Positions 27,977 through 36,234 of a DNA stretch of 64,000 nucleotides are shown here, one piece after another (positions within the stretch are counted from its first letter, which is position 1; every line of letters begins with the position of its first letter). This DNA is from Lentisphaerota bacterium. GTDB taxonomy: Bacteria > Verrucomicrobiota > Lentisphaeria > Victivallales > Victivallaceae. The position numbers were made by a program, and so were the translations under genes. The notes beneath the pieces are model-generated. The model was given only the letters and a program-made list of their open reading frames with translations. It made no database searches and had not been told where the DNA came from. The DNA lies in the NCBI GenBank assembly GCA_017134815.1, contig CP071032.1, positions 2,414,001 to 2,478,000 on the forward strand, in the 5' to 3' direction.

Positions 27977-28201
27977 CTTGTTCTCCCCCCTTGTTTATTG
28001 CACATTATAAAAGCCTTAAGTATTCTGGTATCATGCAGTTTTACCGGCTGCAAAGTCAAATTTTTGTAAATATTGAAAAGCTTATGCTGTTTTGTAATCA
28101 GGTTTAATCTATAATTAAATCAGGTATCATTCAAGCTATTTGATTTGAACTGCCATTTAGCGGAATTAGATTAACTACTAATTTTCAATCAGGAGATGTT
28201 A

Positions 28202-28657
28202 ATGAAAATAATATATTTCGCAGTATTTTTTATTATATCAGCCGTTACTTTTACCGGCTGTAACACTTTGCCTCCAGGCAAAGCACCGGTAGGCAATATC
28301 ACATCGCCGGAGGTAACCAGCCGGAAGCAGCTTGACTGGAGAGCGGCCGCCAATTATATGACAACGGCTTTGACTGCTTTCTGTCTTCAGGAATTTCCAC
28401 AGGGCTGTGAATTTCAGATTGATTTCAAGGCTGATGATCCCGCTTTGAATGTATGGCCGCTCAAAACTGTTACTCAGACTCGGCGCAGTGTTCCGATCAA
28501 ACCTGCTAATGGTCCGGGTGTGAGGTATGAGCTGACCAGCCGTATTTTTAAAGACCAGAAAACTGTCTGGGAGATGCGACTGGTGCGTATTGAAGACAAC
28601 CAGCCGTTATGGAATGAGAAAGTAACCATAAAAGAAAAGAAGAATTTAGAACCATGA
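28202..28657 (+). CDS. Small lipoprotein upstream of exoA
   Basis: The ATG at 28202 sits six bases after AGGAG and is preferred over one at 28196 that abuts the site. A lipoprotein signal (FFIISAVTFTGC, lipid Cys near residue 19) leads 130 residues of mature protein. DWRAAANYMTTALTAFC and the later beta-like pattern resemble the periplasmic lipoproteins of the YcfL/LpoB type, but I cannot assign a family firmly. Its stop overlaps the start of the exonuclease gene (ATGA), implying coupled translation of two proteins with no obvious functional tie. Confidence 0.8.
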   Translation: MKIIYFAVFFIISAVTFTGCNTLPPGKAPVGNITSPEVTSRKQLDWRAAANYMTTALTAFCLQEFPQGCEFQIDFKADDPALNVWPLKTVTQTRRSVPIKPANGPGVRYELTSRIFKDQKTVWEMRLVRIEDNQPLWNEKVTIKEKKNLEP

Positions 28658-29424
28658 AGCTGATATCATGGAATGTCAACGGCATTCGAGCCGTCGAAAA
28701 GAAAGGCTTTGTGAAATGGCTGGAGACCTGCGGCGCTGATATTGTCTGTTTGCAGGAAACTAAAGCCAGAGAAGAACAGCTTTCTGATGCTTTACTTGAA
28801 ATTAACGGTTACCATTCGACCTGGTGTTCAGGAGAACGAAAAGGCTACAGTGGCGTGGCTACTTATGCCAATACGGCTCCGGCTTCAGTTGAGAGGGGAT
28901 TCGGACTCGCCTCTGAATTTGATAATGAAGGACGTATACTGGTTACAGAGTTTGAGCACTTTACCTTGCTTAATATCTACTTCCCCAACGGGCAGAAGAA
29001 TGAAGAACGGCTGCAGTATAAGCTGAGGTTCTATGATGCTGCTCTTGAATACTGTGAAAAACTTCGTGCTGCCGGCAGATCACTGGTTATTTGCGGAGAT
29101 TATAATACTGCACATAATGAAATAGATATTGCCCGTCCGAAGGAAAATGAAAATGTATCCGGATTCCTGCGTATTGAGCGTGACTGGATGGATAAATTTG
29201 AGTCATACGGCTATATTGATACTTTTCGCCAGTTTTTTCCCGACCGCAAAGATGCTTATTCGTGGTGGAGCTATCGAACCCGGGCCCGGGATCGCAATAT
29301 TGGCTGGCGGCTTGATTATTTTTATATATCGCCAGAACTTTTGTCCCGGGTCAAATCTGCAGCTATTCTGAATGATGTAATGGGTTCAGACCACTGTCCA
29401 GTCATGCTTGAATTGAATTTCTGA
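28654..29424 (+). CDS. xth: Exodeoxyribonuclease III / AP endonuclease
   Basis: A 256-residue Xth-family enzyme. Metal and catalytic blocks are all present: ISWNVNGIRA, ADIVCLQETKA (Glu metal ligand), GYSGVATY, CGDYNTAHNEIDI, GWRLDYFYIS and GSDHCPVMLEL (catalytic His). It cuts DNA at abasic sites and degrades 3' ends in base-excision repair. It overlaps the lipoprotein gene by four bases and is the second gene of that pair. Confidence 0.96.
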   Translation: MKLISWNVNGIRAVEKKGFVKWLETCGADIVCLQETKAREEQLSDALLEINGYHSTWCSGERKGYSGVATYANTAPASVERGFGLASEFDNEGRILVTEFEHFTLLNIYFPNGQKNEERLQYKLRFYDAALEYCEKLRAAGRSLVICGDYNTAHNEIDIARPKENENVSGFLRIERDWMDKFESYGYIDTFRQFFPDRKDAYSWWSYRTRARDRNIGWRLDYFYISPELLSRVKSAAILNDVMGSDHCPVMLELNF

Positions 29425-29540
29425 TTAAACCCTCCTCAAAACAGTTATTTTTTAAAAAAAACGGGCCTAACAATGGAAACAGCATTTGCCATTCCGCTTT
29501 TTTCTGGCTAATATATAATAAATGCGTAGCAGGAGACCTA

Positions 29541-31883
29541 ATTATCAGAATCAGCAAAAAAATTGCCGCTTCGTTCTTTTGCTTTTCATGTGTCTTTTTT
29601 CCTAAAGTCACAGCTGAAGATGCTGTCTTGCACACTGAAAACGAAGAACATAAAAGCAAAGTTGTATACAAATATTCCGGTGCCCATGCCAATATAGAAA
29701 GGCTGAACAACCGGGATTTTTATATTGAGGACGAGTCTATTGTTATTCACCGGCTGCCTTCAGGCGTACTGCAGGTGGAAATTGAATACCTGGACTTCGC
29801 GACTGAATTCGGCGGACGTGATCCGATGGAAGGGGTAAACCGTTCGTTGTTTACTGTTAACGATTATTTTTTCAGATACGGCTTCCGTCCACTTGGTACC
29901 TTTTACGGTTCTTTTATGCCGCGCCCGGCTATTGAAGGAATTGTCAGACTTACCGACAACCTGGCTTTCCCCAAAAGGATGTTTGCCAGTTTTGCTCAGG
30001 CGAAACTCAAAAGTGGCGGTATTGTTTTTTTGCGCTTTATGACCAATACCACTCTGGGGCTGGCAGGCTTTTTTGATCCGGCTTATGACTGGTTCGAGCT
30101 TGAACGTCAGGATGAGGATTTTGGTCAGGCTTTTGCCAGCTGGGGCATCGGTCCCGGCTGCTATCTTTTCCTGCCGGGAGAAGGTCCTTCTAATGTCCGT
30201 GACGGTGTAGGTAAAATATTTGATTACGCCTTTGATCCGAAAACCTATATTTACGGGGGACAGGCAACAACTTTCCTCAATCGGGCCACTATGAACTATG
30301 CTGATTATGACGCACTCATCAGGTCAAATGCCGACCCTTATCAGGTTTTTAAAGATTTCTGGAGTGTAAGGCGGAAACTTCAGGTCGATAACTACTCCCC
30401 TGTAACTAATATCAGCAGAAATGAGCGAAATAAAAAAGACCCCTACAGTAAGTACAAATGCCCGGCCGAACTGGACAATTACCAGCGGATGCCGGAATAC
30501 GGTTCGCAGGGAGAAGCTGTGGATACATTACGCAAAATGGTATTTTCAGTTCAGAACCAGGGCCAGAGCATGTGGGTTTACCTGTCTTTGTTTAATACTG
30601 ATTTCATTAAAATGGGGTCCGTTCGGTCTCTGAAAATAAATGAAGGCAAAGATGAGCTGGATTACCGTATCTGGAAGCAGAAGAGCAATCCTGAAGCGTC
30701 GCTGGCGATCGTCATGCCCGGTCTGGGTGGGCACTACAGTAACAATACTCTGACCGCATTTTGTGAAATGCTGCATAACCAGGGCTATGCGGTTATTGCC
30801 ATGAGCAGTTCCATGAACTGGCAGTTTATGGAATCAGCGGCTACTAATGATGCGCCCGGTTATGCACCTCAGGATGCCGCCGATATCCGGATGGCTTTGG
30901 AAAAAATACTGCATGATGTCAGGCATAACTATGGTTTGAACCCGCAGCGGACTGTGTTGACCGGTTATTCTCTGGGCGGACTGCATACCCTTTTTATCTC
31001 CAAACTTGAGGAAGAGGACAATCGCCTGGGCATTGATCGCTACCTGGCTGTAAATCCACCGGTAGACCTCTATTATGCATTGCGCAAGATAGAGGAGTTC
31101 TACAGTGTATACAAGTATATGAAAAAAGAGAAAGCGCTCAATATGGCGGCTGGGGCGTTGGGAAAAATGCTGTATGTTATGAAGACCAGATACCCCTGGA
31201 AAAAAGAGGTTGAACCTGGCTTTGACACAGCGGAAGTTGAAATTAGCAATAATCCCAAAGAGGCTGCTGTCAAAGTAGAGGTAGACAGGCGTTACCAGTT
31301 GTTGTTGAATAATGACGAAGCCAAGCTTCTGGTAGGTTACAGCTTTAAACGCACTCTTGAGGAAGTTATGATGTCGCTTCACCGCCGTGGACACTACACC
31401 GGGCTCAAAAATGAGTACAGCTGGGGTGGTCGGGCTGAAGTTTATTCAGAGTTGTCAAAGGTGGACTTTGAGTATTATGTATCCAAGGTTATGGCATCCC
31501 ACTACTCAAAGCGTTACGGCAGGAAGGTCACGCATCTGCAGCTTAACAAGCAGGCACATATGAATAATCTGGAGGGGCATCTTGCCGGCAATCCGGATGT
31601 ACGGGTCATTCATACTATGGACGATTTTCTGATTAATGACGAGCACCGCGTCTGGATGAAAAAAACTTTAAAGGATAAAATTGTCTTTTTTCAACATGGT
31701 GCCCATCTTGGAAACCTTTACATCAAGAAAGTCCACGACAAGATTCTTGAGTTTCTTAAGGAAAGCCCGCCGATATCCGAAACAGAAAAGGCGTATTATG
31801 ATCATGTATCTCTGAATCTGGCTGAGCCTTATAATATTCCTACCAATCCAGCCCGGGGATCAGAAATGCATAACCCGATCTAA
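29541..31883 (+). CDS. MlaA (VacJ)-alpha/beta hydrolase fusion, secreted
   Basis: An unusual two-domain protein. Residues about 75-240 match MlaA/VacJ, the outer-membrane phospholipid-removal lipoprotein (DPMEGVNRSLFTVNDYF, RFMTNTTLGLAGFFDPA, DEDFGQAFASWGIGPGCY). Residues about 370-560 form an alpha/beta hydrolase with oxyanion loop VMPGLGGHYSNN and nucleophile elbow GYSLGG (Ser477), so it may handle lipids. The first clear start codon is a TTG at 29628 (751 residues), but the same open frame upstream encodes a textbook signal peptide (RISKKIAASFFCFSCVFF, then VTAED) preceded by AGGAGA and only ATT/ATC candidates. I place the start at the ATT at 29541 (780 residues). No canonical lipobox is evident. 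Confidence 0.8.
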   Translation: MIRISKKIAASFFCFSCVFFPKVTAEDAVLHTENEEHKSKVVYKYSGAHANIERLNNRDFYIEDESIVIHRLPSGVLQVEIEYLDFATEFGGRDPMEGVNRSLFTVNDYFFRYGFRPLGTFYGSFMPRPAIEGIVRLTDNLAFPKRMFASFAQAKLKSGGIVFLRFMTNTTLGLAGFFDPAYDWFELERQDEDFGQAFASWGIGPGCYLFLPGEGPSNVRDGVGKIFDYAFDPKTYIYGGQATTFLNRATMNYADYDALIRSNADPYQVFKDFWSVRRKLQVDNYSPVTNISRNERNKKDPYSKYKCPAELDNYQRMPEYGSQGEAVDTLRKMVFSVQNQGQSMWVYLSLFNTDFIKMGSVRSLKINEGKDELDYRIWKQKSNPEASLAIVMPGLGGHYSNNTLTAFCEMLHNQGYAVIAMSSSMNWQFMESAATNDAPGYAPQDAADIRMALEKILHDVRHNYGLNPQRTVLTGYSLGGLHTLFISKLEEEDNRLGIDRYLAVNPPVDLYYALRKIEEFYSVYKYMKKEKALNMAAGALGKMLYVMKTRYPWKKEVEPGFDTAEVEISNNPKEAAVKVEVDRRYQLLLNNDEAKLLVGYSFKRTLEEVMMSLHRRGHYTGLKNEYSWGGRAEVYSELSKVDFEYYVSKVMASHYSKRYGRKVTHLQLNKQAHMNNLEGHLAGNPDVRVIHTMDDFLINDEHRVWMKKTLKDKIVFFQHGAHLGNLYIKKVHDKILEFLKESPPISETEKAYYDHVSLNLAEPYNIPTNPARGSEMHNPI

Positions 31884-31988
31884 GGGCTTCCTGTGATCTG
31901 CTGCCTGCGACCGGAGGTTTAAAAATATTCTTAAAAATCTGCATTTTTGCATGGACAGGAAATATAGATATTTTTTCAGGAGAGGGTT

Positions 31989-32807
31989 ATGCATGAAAAT
32001 TTTCTTTTTGTTCTGGGGCTTACCTGCTTTGCCGGTGCGGCAACGACTGTCGGCAGTTTTATAGCTTTTTTTGCCAAACGAACCAATACCCGTTTTTTAT
32101 GTGCCGCACTTGGATTTTCCGCAGGGGTAATGATTTATGTTTCTTTTGTTGAATTGCTTAATGACGCTAAAGAGATGCTCGGAGCTATTCATGGTCCAAG
32201 AGCAGGAGGACTGGTCGCTGTCAGTTCTTTTTTTGCCGGTATTCTGCTGGCAGCAGTGATTGACCGCCTGGTGCCCAGCTATGAAAATCCGCATGAAATC
32301 CGTAACGTTGAGGAGATGCATAAGCCTGTTTCAGCTGTTGCGGCAGAGGCTAGAGATGCCAGGCTTATGCGTGCCGGAGTGGTTTTTGCACTGGCTATAG
32401 CATTACATAACTTCCCGGAAGGGCTGGCTACATTTATGACCGGGATGGCTGATATCAAGCTTGGAATTACGGTTGCGGTAGCCATTGCGATTCACAACAT
32501 CCCGGAAGGAATAGCTATTTCAGTACCGGTTTACTACGCTACCGGCAGCAGGCGCAAAGCTTTTGTCTGGTCAGCGCTTTCCGGAGCGGCAGAGCCGCTT
32601 GGGGCTCTGGCCGGCTATGCTTTGCTGTATCCATTTATGAATGATTCTGTACTGGGGGTTATGATGGCTCTGGTTGCCGGCATTATGGTATTCATTTCAT
32701 TTGATGAGCTGTTGCCGATGGCCGAGGAGTATGGTGAGCACCATATCTGCCTGTATGGACTGATTGCCGGCATGGCAGTTATGGCGGTGAGCCTGATTCT
32801 GGTCTGA
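31989..32807 (+). CDS. zupT: ZIP family zinc/divalent metal transporter
   Basis: A 272-residue inner-membrane protein with eight predicted helices. The metal-path motifs of ZupT are exact: ALHNFPEGLATF in helix IV and AIHNIPEGIAIS in helix V, plus FVELL in helix II and SFDELLP near the end. ZIP proteins import Zn2+ and other divalent metals. It lies ~100 bases after the MlaA fusion with its own AGGAGAGGG site, so it may be a separate unit. With the CDF exporter at 6 kb it gives both directions of divalent metal traffic in this window. Confidence 0.94.
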   Translation: MHENFLFVLGLTCFAGAATTVGSFIAFFAKRTNTRFLCAALGFSAGVMIYVSFVELLNDAKEMLGAIHGPRAGGLVAVSSFFAGILLAAVIDRLVPSYENPHEIRNVEEMHKPVSAVAAEARDARLMRAGVVFALAIALHNFPEGLATFMTGMADIKLGITVAVAIAIHNIPEGIAISVPVYYATGSRRKAFVWSALSGAAEPLGALAGYALLYPFMNDSVLGVMMALVAGIMVFISFDELLPMAEEYGEHHICLYGLIAGMAVMAVSLILV

Positions 32808-32902
32808 AACGACTGCATTGCAGCCGGGCTGTCAGCAGGATTCGTCCTTGGCGATTACCGAATTTGGATTTGACATTTCGGGCTTCTTTAGATATTCAGG
32901 TT

Positions 32903-34039
32903 TCACATATCCTGCCTGAACAGGAGGTCATAGCATAATATACATGAGTCGGAGCCGTTTTGTGACATATAGTTTTCAGAAATGCCGTGAACTGCTGAAA
33001 ATCTGACAATAGATTTGTCAGAGCAGACGCTGCAGACGGAGTGCCCGCAGAGACAGCAGCTTTTCAAGGTGTATCGTTTGGTGTTTGTCCTGCAGAGATG
33101 GCATTTTGCTGAATCTGCCTGCTGCAGTAAATCTGAGGGCATTCGAAAGCTTGATTTTATTTTCATCAGAATCTGGTCCATGACACAGCTTTCATATTCT
33201 GTATTGCGTACGTGACAGGAGAACAGAAGGTTAAGCTGTTTTCTAATGAAATCATCCTGCGGCTCATTACTGATAACATGAGGAGTTCTTTCCAGATCAT
33301 AGTTAAAATATGTTTTAAGTAGCTCAACTGTTATCAGTCTGACAAACAGATTTTCATTAACCATATCGGCATGAATTCTGCTTTTTTGAAAGTAGTGGGC
33401 CGCCTTCAGGCATATTGCCACAATTGCAGTCAAATAGTTTTCCGGCGTAGCAGACGGACAGCTGCTGCAGCATTGAGTTATCCAGCCAATTCCATTGCAG
33501 TGGCTGGCAATAGGCGGCAGCTCTGCCCAGTAGGTAAGATATTCAATAAATGTTTCTCGGAGAAAGTTGCATAAGGTTTTTGCCGAAGAGCTGTCCCTGC
33601 AGTAGAAAATAAGGCTCTCTTTACTGACACAGGCCTGTACTACATTTAACAGCTTAAAACTGATTATATTGAAACGCTGAATGTGCTGGGGGGTGTTGAT
33701 TTTTCTCAGCAAAGCCTGCATTATCCCCAGGTTTCTTATGTTTATGGAAACCATTGAAGCATTATGGTCATCTGCAACTGCGTTGTGGAGTCGATATTTA
33801 ACATAACCTGAACCGTCATGTCGAGCAAAACCTGGAAACGACATTTTATTAAGCTGATTTATTTTAAGCAATGAAAGGTCGGTTTCCGGTTTTCCGGAGC
33901 TGTTAAGGTTGCTGGCATAAAAGGCGTGTAAAGTCCTCATTTCCTGTGCTGTTCTTTGGTCGTTGCTGAAATTATTTGCACTTGTCAGAGCGTCAAGCGT
34001 CGCTGCATTCTGCAGATATTTATAAATATTTAGCTTCAT
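32903..34039 (-). CDS. Unknown protein with a C-terminal FYVE/RING-like zinc finger
   Basis: I recognise no family for residues 1-305, a soluble, helix-rich segment with scattered cysteines. Residues 311-375 contain a zinc-finger pattern strikingly like a FYVE finger: CHLC, then CCLCGHSVCSVCS about 12 residues later, then CILC about 30 residues on, giving eight cysteines in four CxxC-type pairs. The FYVE basic motif RHHC is replaced by KSCC, so phosphoinositide binding is not implied; a structural or RING-like use is as likely. No signal peptide or membrane helix is seen. It is monocistronic and divergent from a PAS protein. Confidence 0.75.
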   Translation of the reverse strand: MKLNIYKYLQNAATLDALTSANNFSNDQRTAQEMRTLHAFYASNLNSSGKPETDLSLLKINQLNKMSFPGFARHDGSGYVKYRLHNAVADDHNASMVSINIRNLGIMQALLRKINTPQHIQRFNIISFKLLNVVQACVSKESLIFYCRDSSSAKTLCNFLRETFIEYLTYWAELPPIASHCNGIGWITQCCSSCPSATPENYLTAIVAICLKAAHYFQKSRIHADMVNENLFVRLITVELLKTYFNYDLERTPHVISNEPQDDFIRKQLNLLFSCHVRNTEYESCVMDQILMKIKSSFRMPSDLLQQADSAKCHLCRTNTKRYTLKSCCLCGHSVCSVCSDKSIVRFSAVHGISENYMSQNGSDSCILCYDLLFRQDM

Positions 34040-34357
34040 TAATGTTCCCCTTCAAAACACCTGAAATATATGGATCTATGTTATATATATGTCCCGGATA
34101 TATTATTGTATAACATATTAAATATGAAAAGGAAATATAGTTTATTTATATTTATATTCAAGCTGATTTATAATGGTTATCATTATTGAATTATGAGATA
34201 TTTTTATGTAGTTAAAAATATTTATTTCAACATCTGCTTAATATATCTAATATATAATAGTAATTACTTGAAGGTTCTTCGTTTTGACTTTTTACTCAGG
34301 GGGTGTATTATTGCCTGCAGGAGAGAATAATCTACAATCTTATCATGGAGTAGTATT
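34040..34357. other. AT-rich divergent promoter region
   Basis: The 318 bases between the FYVE-like gene and the PAS gene are very AT-rich, with short overlapping ATATAT dyads (for example around 34070-34110 and 34235-34260). No protein or RNA gene is apparent. Confidence 0.4.
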
Positions 34358-35101
34358 ATGGCTAACCGTTACTGGCAGAAAATTGTCCGTCTGGGCATTG
34401 CGGTCTGTTCTTATGACCCTCAAAAAGGCGGCTTTAAAATTGCCCGCCTGTGGATCAGAAGTGAACCGGACGACGTAAAAGACAATAATCTTGCCTGTCA
34501 GGAAAACCTCATCGGGAAACCGATTACCTCATTACCCGTCTTTGAACACCCCAAGGTACAAACATTGCTTGAAAGTGTGCGCCGCAGTGACAACAAGGCT
34601 GCGGAACGGACTGTTGCGCTGGATGTGGTCAGCCTTGGTGTAACTCAGAATATGCGTATCACTGCGGCCAAGGCAACCGCATCTGATATCGTAATTTATT
34701 TTCAGGAAGTTGTAGCAAATGAGGATAAAGTCAAATTTGCCCAGGATGCCAGAAATCACCTTGATGCCCTGGTCAATCAGCTGCCGTTGATGGTATGCAA
34801 ATTTTTGCCTGGAAACGGCGTCATTACTTATGCCAATAAGGAGTATTGCGACTATTTTGATGTTGATATCAGCCAGATAATCGGTAAAAGTTTCCTCGAC
34901 CTGATACCTGCTGAAGACCATGCTAAAGTTTTGAATGCCTTTTCAGCACTCGACTGGGATAACCAGCGGGTAACTTATGATTACAATGTAATTACTCCAA
35001 AGGGTACCAGACCTCACCGCTGGACAAACCAGGCGGTGTTTAATCAGCAAGGCAGAGTTGTGGAGTTTATCGCTTTCGGTTTTGAGTCTGGAAAGTGTTA
35101 A
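34358..35101 (+). CDS. Stand-alone PAS-domain protein
   Basis: A 247-residue cytoplasmic protein with GGAG eight bases before its ATG. Residues 1-125 form a weakly conserved first domain (possibly another PAS). Residues about 135-245 form a clear PAS domain: LVNQLPLMVCKFLPGNGVI, TYANKEYCDYFDV, IIGKSFLDLIPAEDHAKV and the closing HRWTNQAVFNQQGRVVEFIA strands. There is no kinase, cyclase or DNA-binding output domain. The second PAS resembles those in the HTH-PAS regulator at 37.4 kb, so it may work by protein-protein contact. Confidence 0.8.
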   Translation: MANRYWQKIVRLGIAVCSYDPQKGGFKIARLWIRSEPDDVKDNNLACQENLIGKPITSLPVFEHPKVQTLLESVRRSDNKAAERTVALDVVSLGVTQNMRITAAKATASDIVIYFQEVVANEDKVKFAQDARNHLDALVNQLPLMVCKFLPGNGVITYANKEYCDYFDVDISQIIGKSFLDLIPAEDHAKVLNAFSALDWDNQRVTYDYNVITPKGTRPHRWTNQAVFNQQGRVVEFIAFGFESGKC

Positions 35102-35441
35102 TTCCAGTTGACTCAGCTTAATCAACGCAAAAATGTTGTGCAGCAGGCCGTCTTTTTGTCCGGTTAAATTTTGGATCAGAAAGAATTGATCGAACAATAA
35201 GAGTGAAGATTCTTGCAATGACAGCGGAAGTCCGGGGGCCTCCATCAAGCCCCCGGAAAGAATCGAACCGAATGTGGTTCTAGAAGTCTCTCCCTCCTCC
35301 TTTCTCGAGCGTGAGCTTGTACAAGCTTTAAGCTCACAACCCCCCTGAAAACACTTGAGATCCACTGCTTATCGCTTAAATATAATAAGCATAAAGTTGA
35401 GTACGAAGGCAGAACACCGCATTAAATGTATGCACGGCAGT
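35102..35441. ncRNA. Structured intergenic region, possible small RNA or bidirectional terminator
   Basis: Between convergent genes lie three strong stem-loops: CCGGGGGC with GCCCCCGG (35232-35256), GAACC with GGTTC (around 35265-35280) and GTGAGCTT with AAGCTCAC (35311-35337), the last containing the palindrome AGCTTGTACAAGCT. Neither strand has a U-run after them. A CCTCC-rich tract separates the second and third stems. The density of G/C stems far exceeds the neighbourhood, so a structured RNA is possible; its strand and identity are unknown. Confidence 0.35.
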
Positions 35442-36203
35442 CTACAGTGCCTTGATTCGACCGTTGTATTTTTTTCTCAGTTCCTTATTCTGCAGATCAC
35501 CGTCGGGAATGTTGGCGCTTGACCAGACCGGCGGCATAAAGCCTTTTTTGATACACGCTTTAACGGTTTCCATTTCCAGCCGGTGTGCAATATAAAAATC
35601 AATGGTGCTGGAGATGCCGGTTATCGGCTTGGTGAAGCCGTCAATTTCAATTACTGTATCCCCATAGGGCACATAATTGTCGATGCAGATATCTGCAATA
35701 TCAAACAGGCCTTTTCCAGATTTATGCCTGATTGGAAAATCCTCAGGAATTGTATTCTGCCAGTCGGATGATGAAACGCCAATGACAGTCGCTCCATGTT
35801 TTTTTGCTTCAAGTGCACAGTCTATAGTTGGAGCGTTGAAGCCGTAACTGTGGAAAACCAGTACGACATCACCACCTTCAACTCCGTAATAATCTACAAT
35901 ATGGTTGCCGACTCCGTGCATTCTTTCATGACCAAGGTACAAATATGCCGGAGTCACAGGATGAATAGCATAATCTATCATCGGGCAGATATTGGCCAGT
36001 CCGCCGGCTCGCCAGAAAAGCTCCTGCATTACCAGACAAGTGTGCCCGCCACCACCAAAGAGGTAGATAAGTCTATCCTCCATGGTGGCGCGGGCCATCT
36101 CTTCAGCTGCCTCTAAAAGCACGTCCTGTTGATTATCTTCAAATTTTTCCGCCAGTTCATTAAATTTGTTTAAAAGTCTCAAGTCTTTCATTTTCAGCTC
36201 CAT
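35442..36203 (-). CDS. SIS-domain sugar-phosphate binding protein
   Basis: A 253-residue protein of the SIS superfamily (UPF0309/DUF2529-like). The phosphosugar-binding loop is LFGGGGHTCLVMQELFWRAG near residues 48-67, and VVLVFHSYGFNAP with GVSSSDWQN are the second SIS strand-loop units. SIS domains isomerise or sense phosphosugars. It follows the TIM-barrel gene by 31 bases on the same strand, and the pair may handle one carbohydrate, which is inference. Confidence 0.85.
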   Translation of the reverse strand: MELKMKDLRLLNKFNELAEKFEDNQQDVLLEAAEEMARATMEDRLIYLFGGGGHTCLVMQELFWRAGGLANICPMIDYAIHPVTPAYLYLGHERMHGVGNHIVDYYGVEGGDVVLVFHSYGFNAPTIDCALEAKKHGATVIGVSSSDWQNTIPEDFPIRHKSGKGLFDIADICIDNYVPYGDTVIEIDGFTKPITGISSTIDFYIAHRLEMETVKACIKKGFMPPVWSSANIPDGDLQNKELRKKYNGRIKAL

Positions 36204-36234
36204 TTAATACCTGCACAGTATGCCGTTGTTATTG

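Noticed and set aside
28654-29424. Functional link between the lipoprotein and ExoIII because of their ATGA overlap
   Set aside because: Overlap shows co-translation only; no domain or known association supports a joint role.
32279-32485. Minus-strand frame inside the ZIP transporter
   Set aside because: Antisense of conserved helices with no start signals.
35225-35260. Passing likeness of GGAAGTCCGGGGGCCTCCAT to the start of RNase P RNA
   Set aside because: The rest of the RNase P core is missing and the segment is too short.
35250-35280. T-arm-like GGTTCGATTC on the minus strand, suggesting a tRNA
   Set aside because: No cloverleaf can be drawn: acceptor, D-arm and anticodon stems are absent in the surrounding 90 bases.
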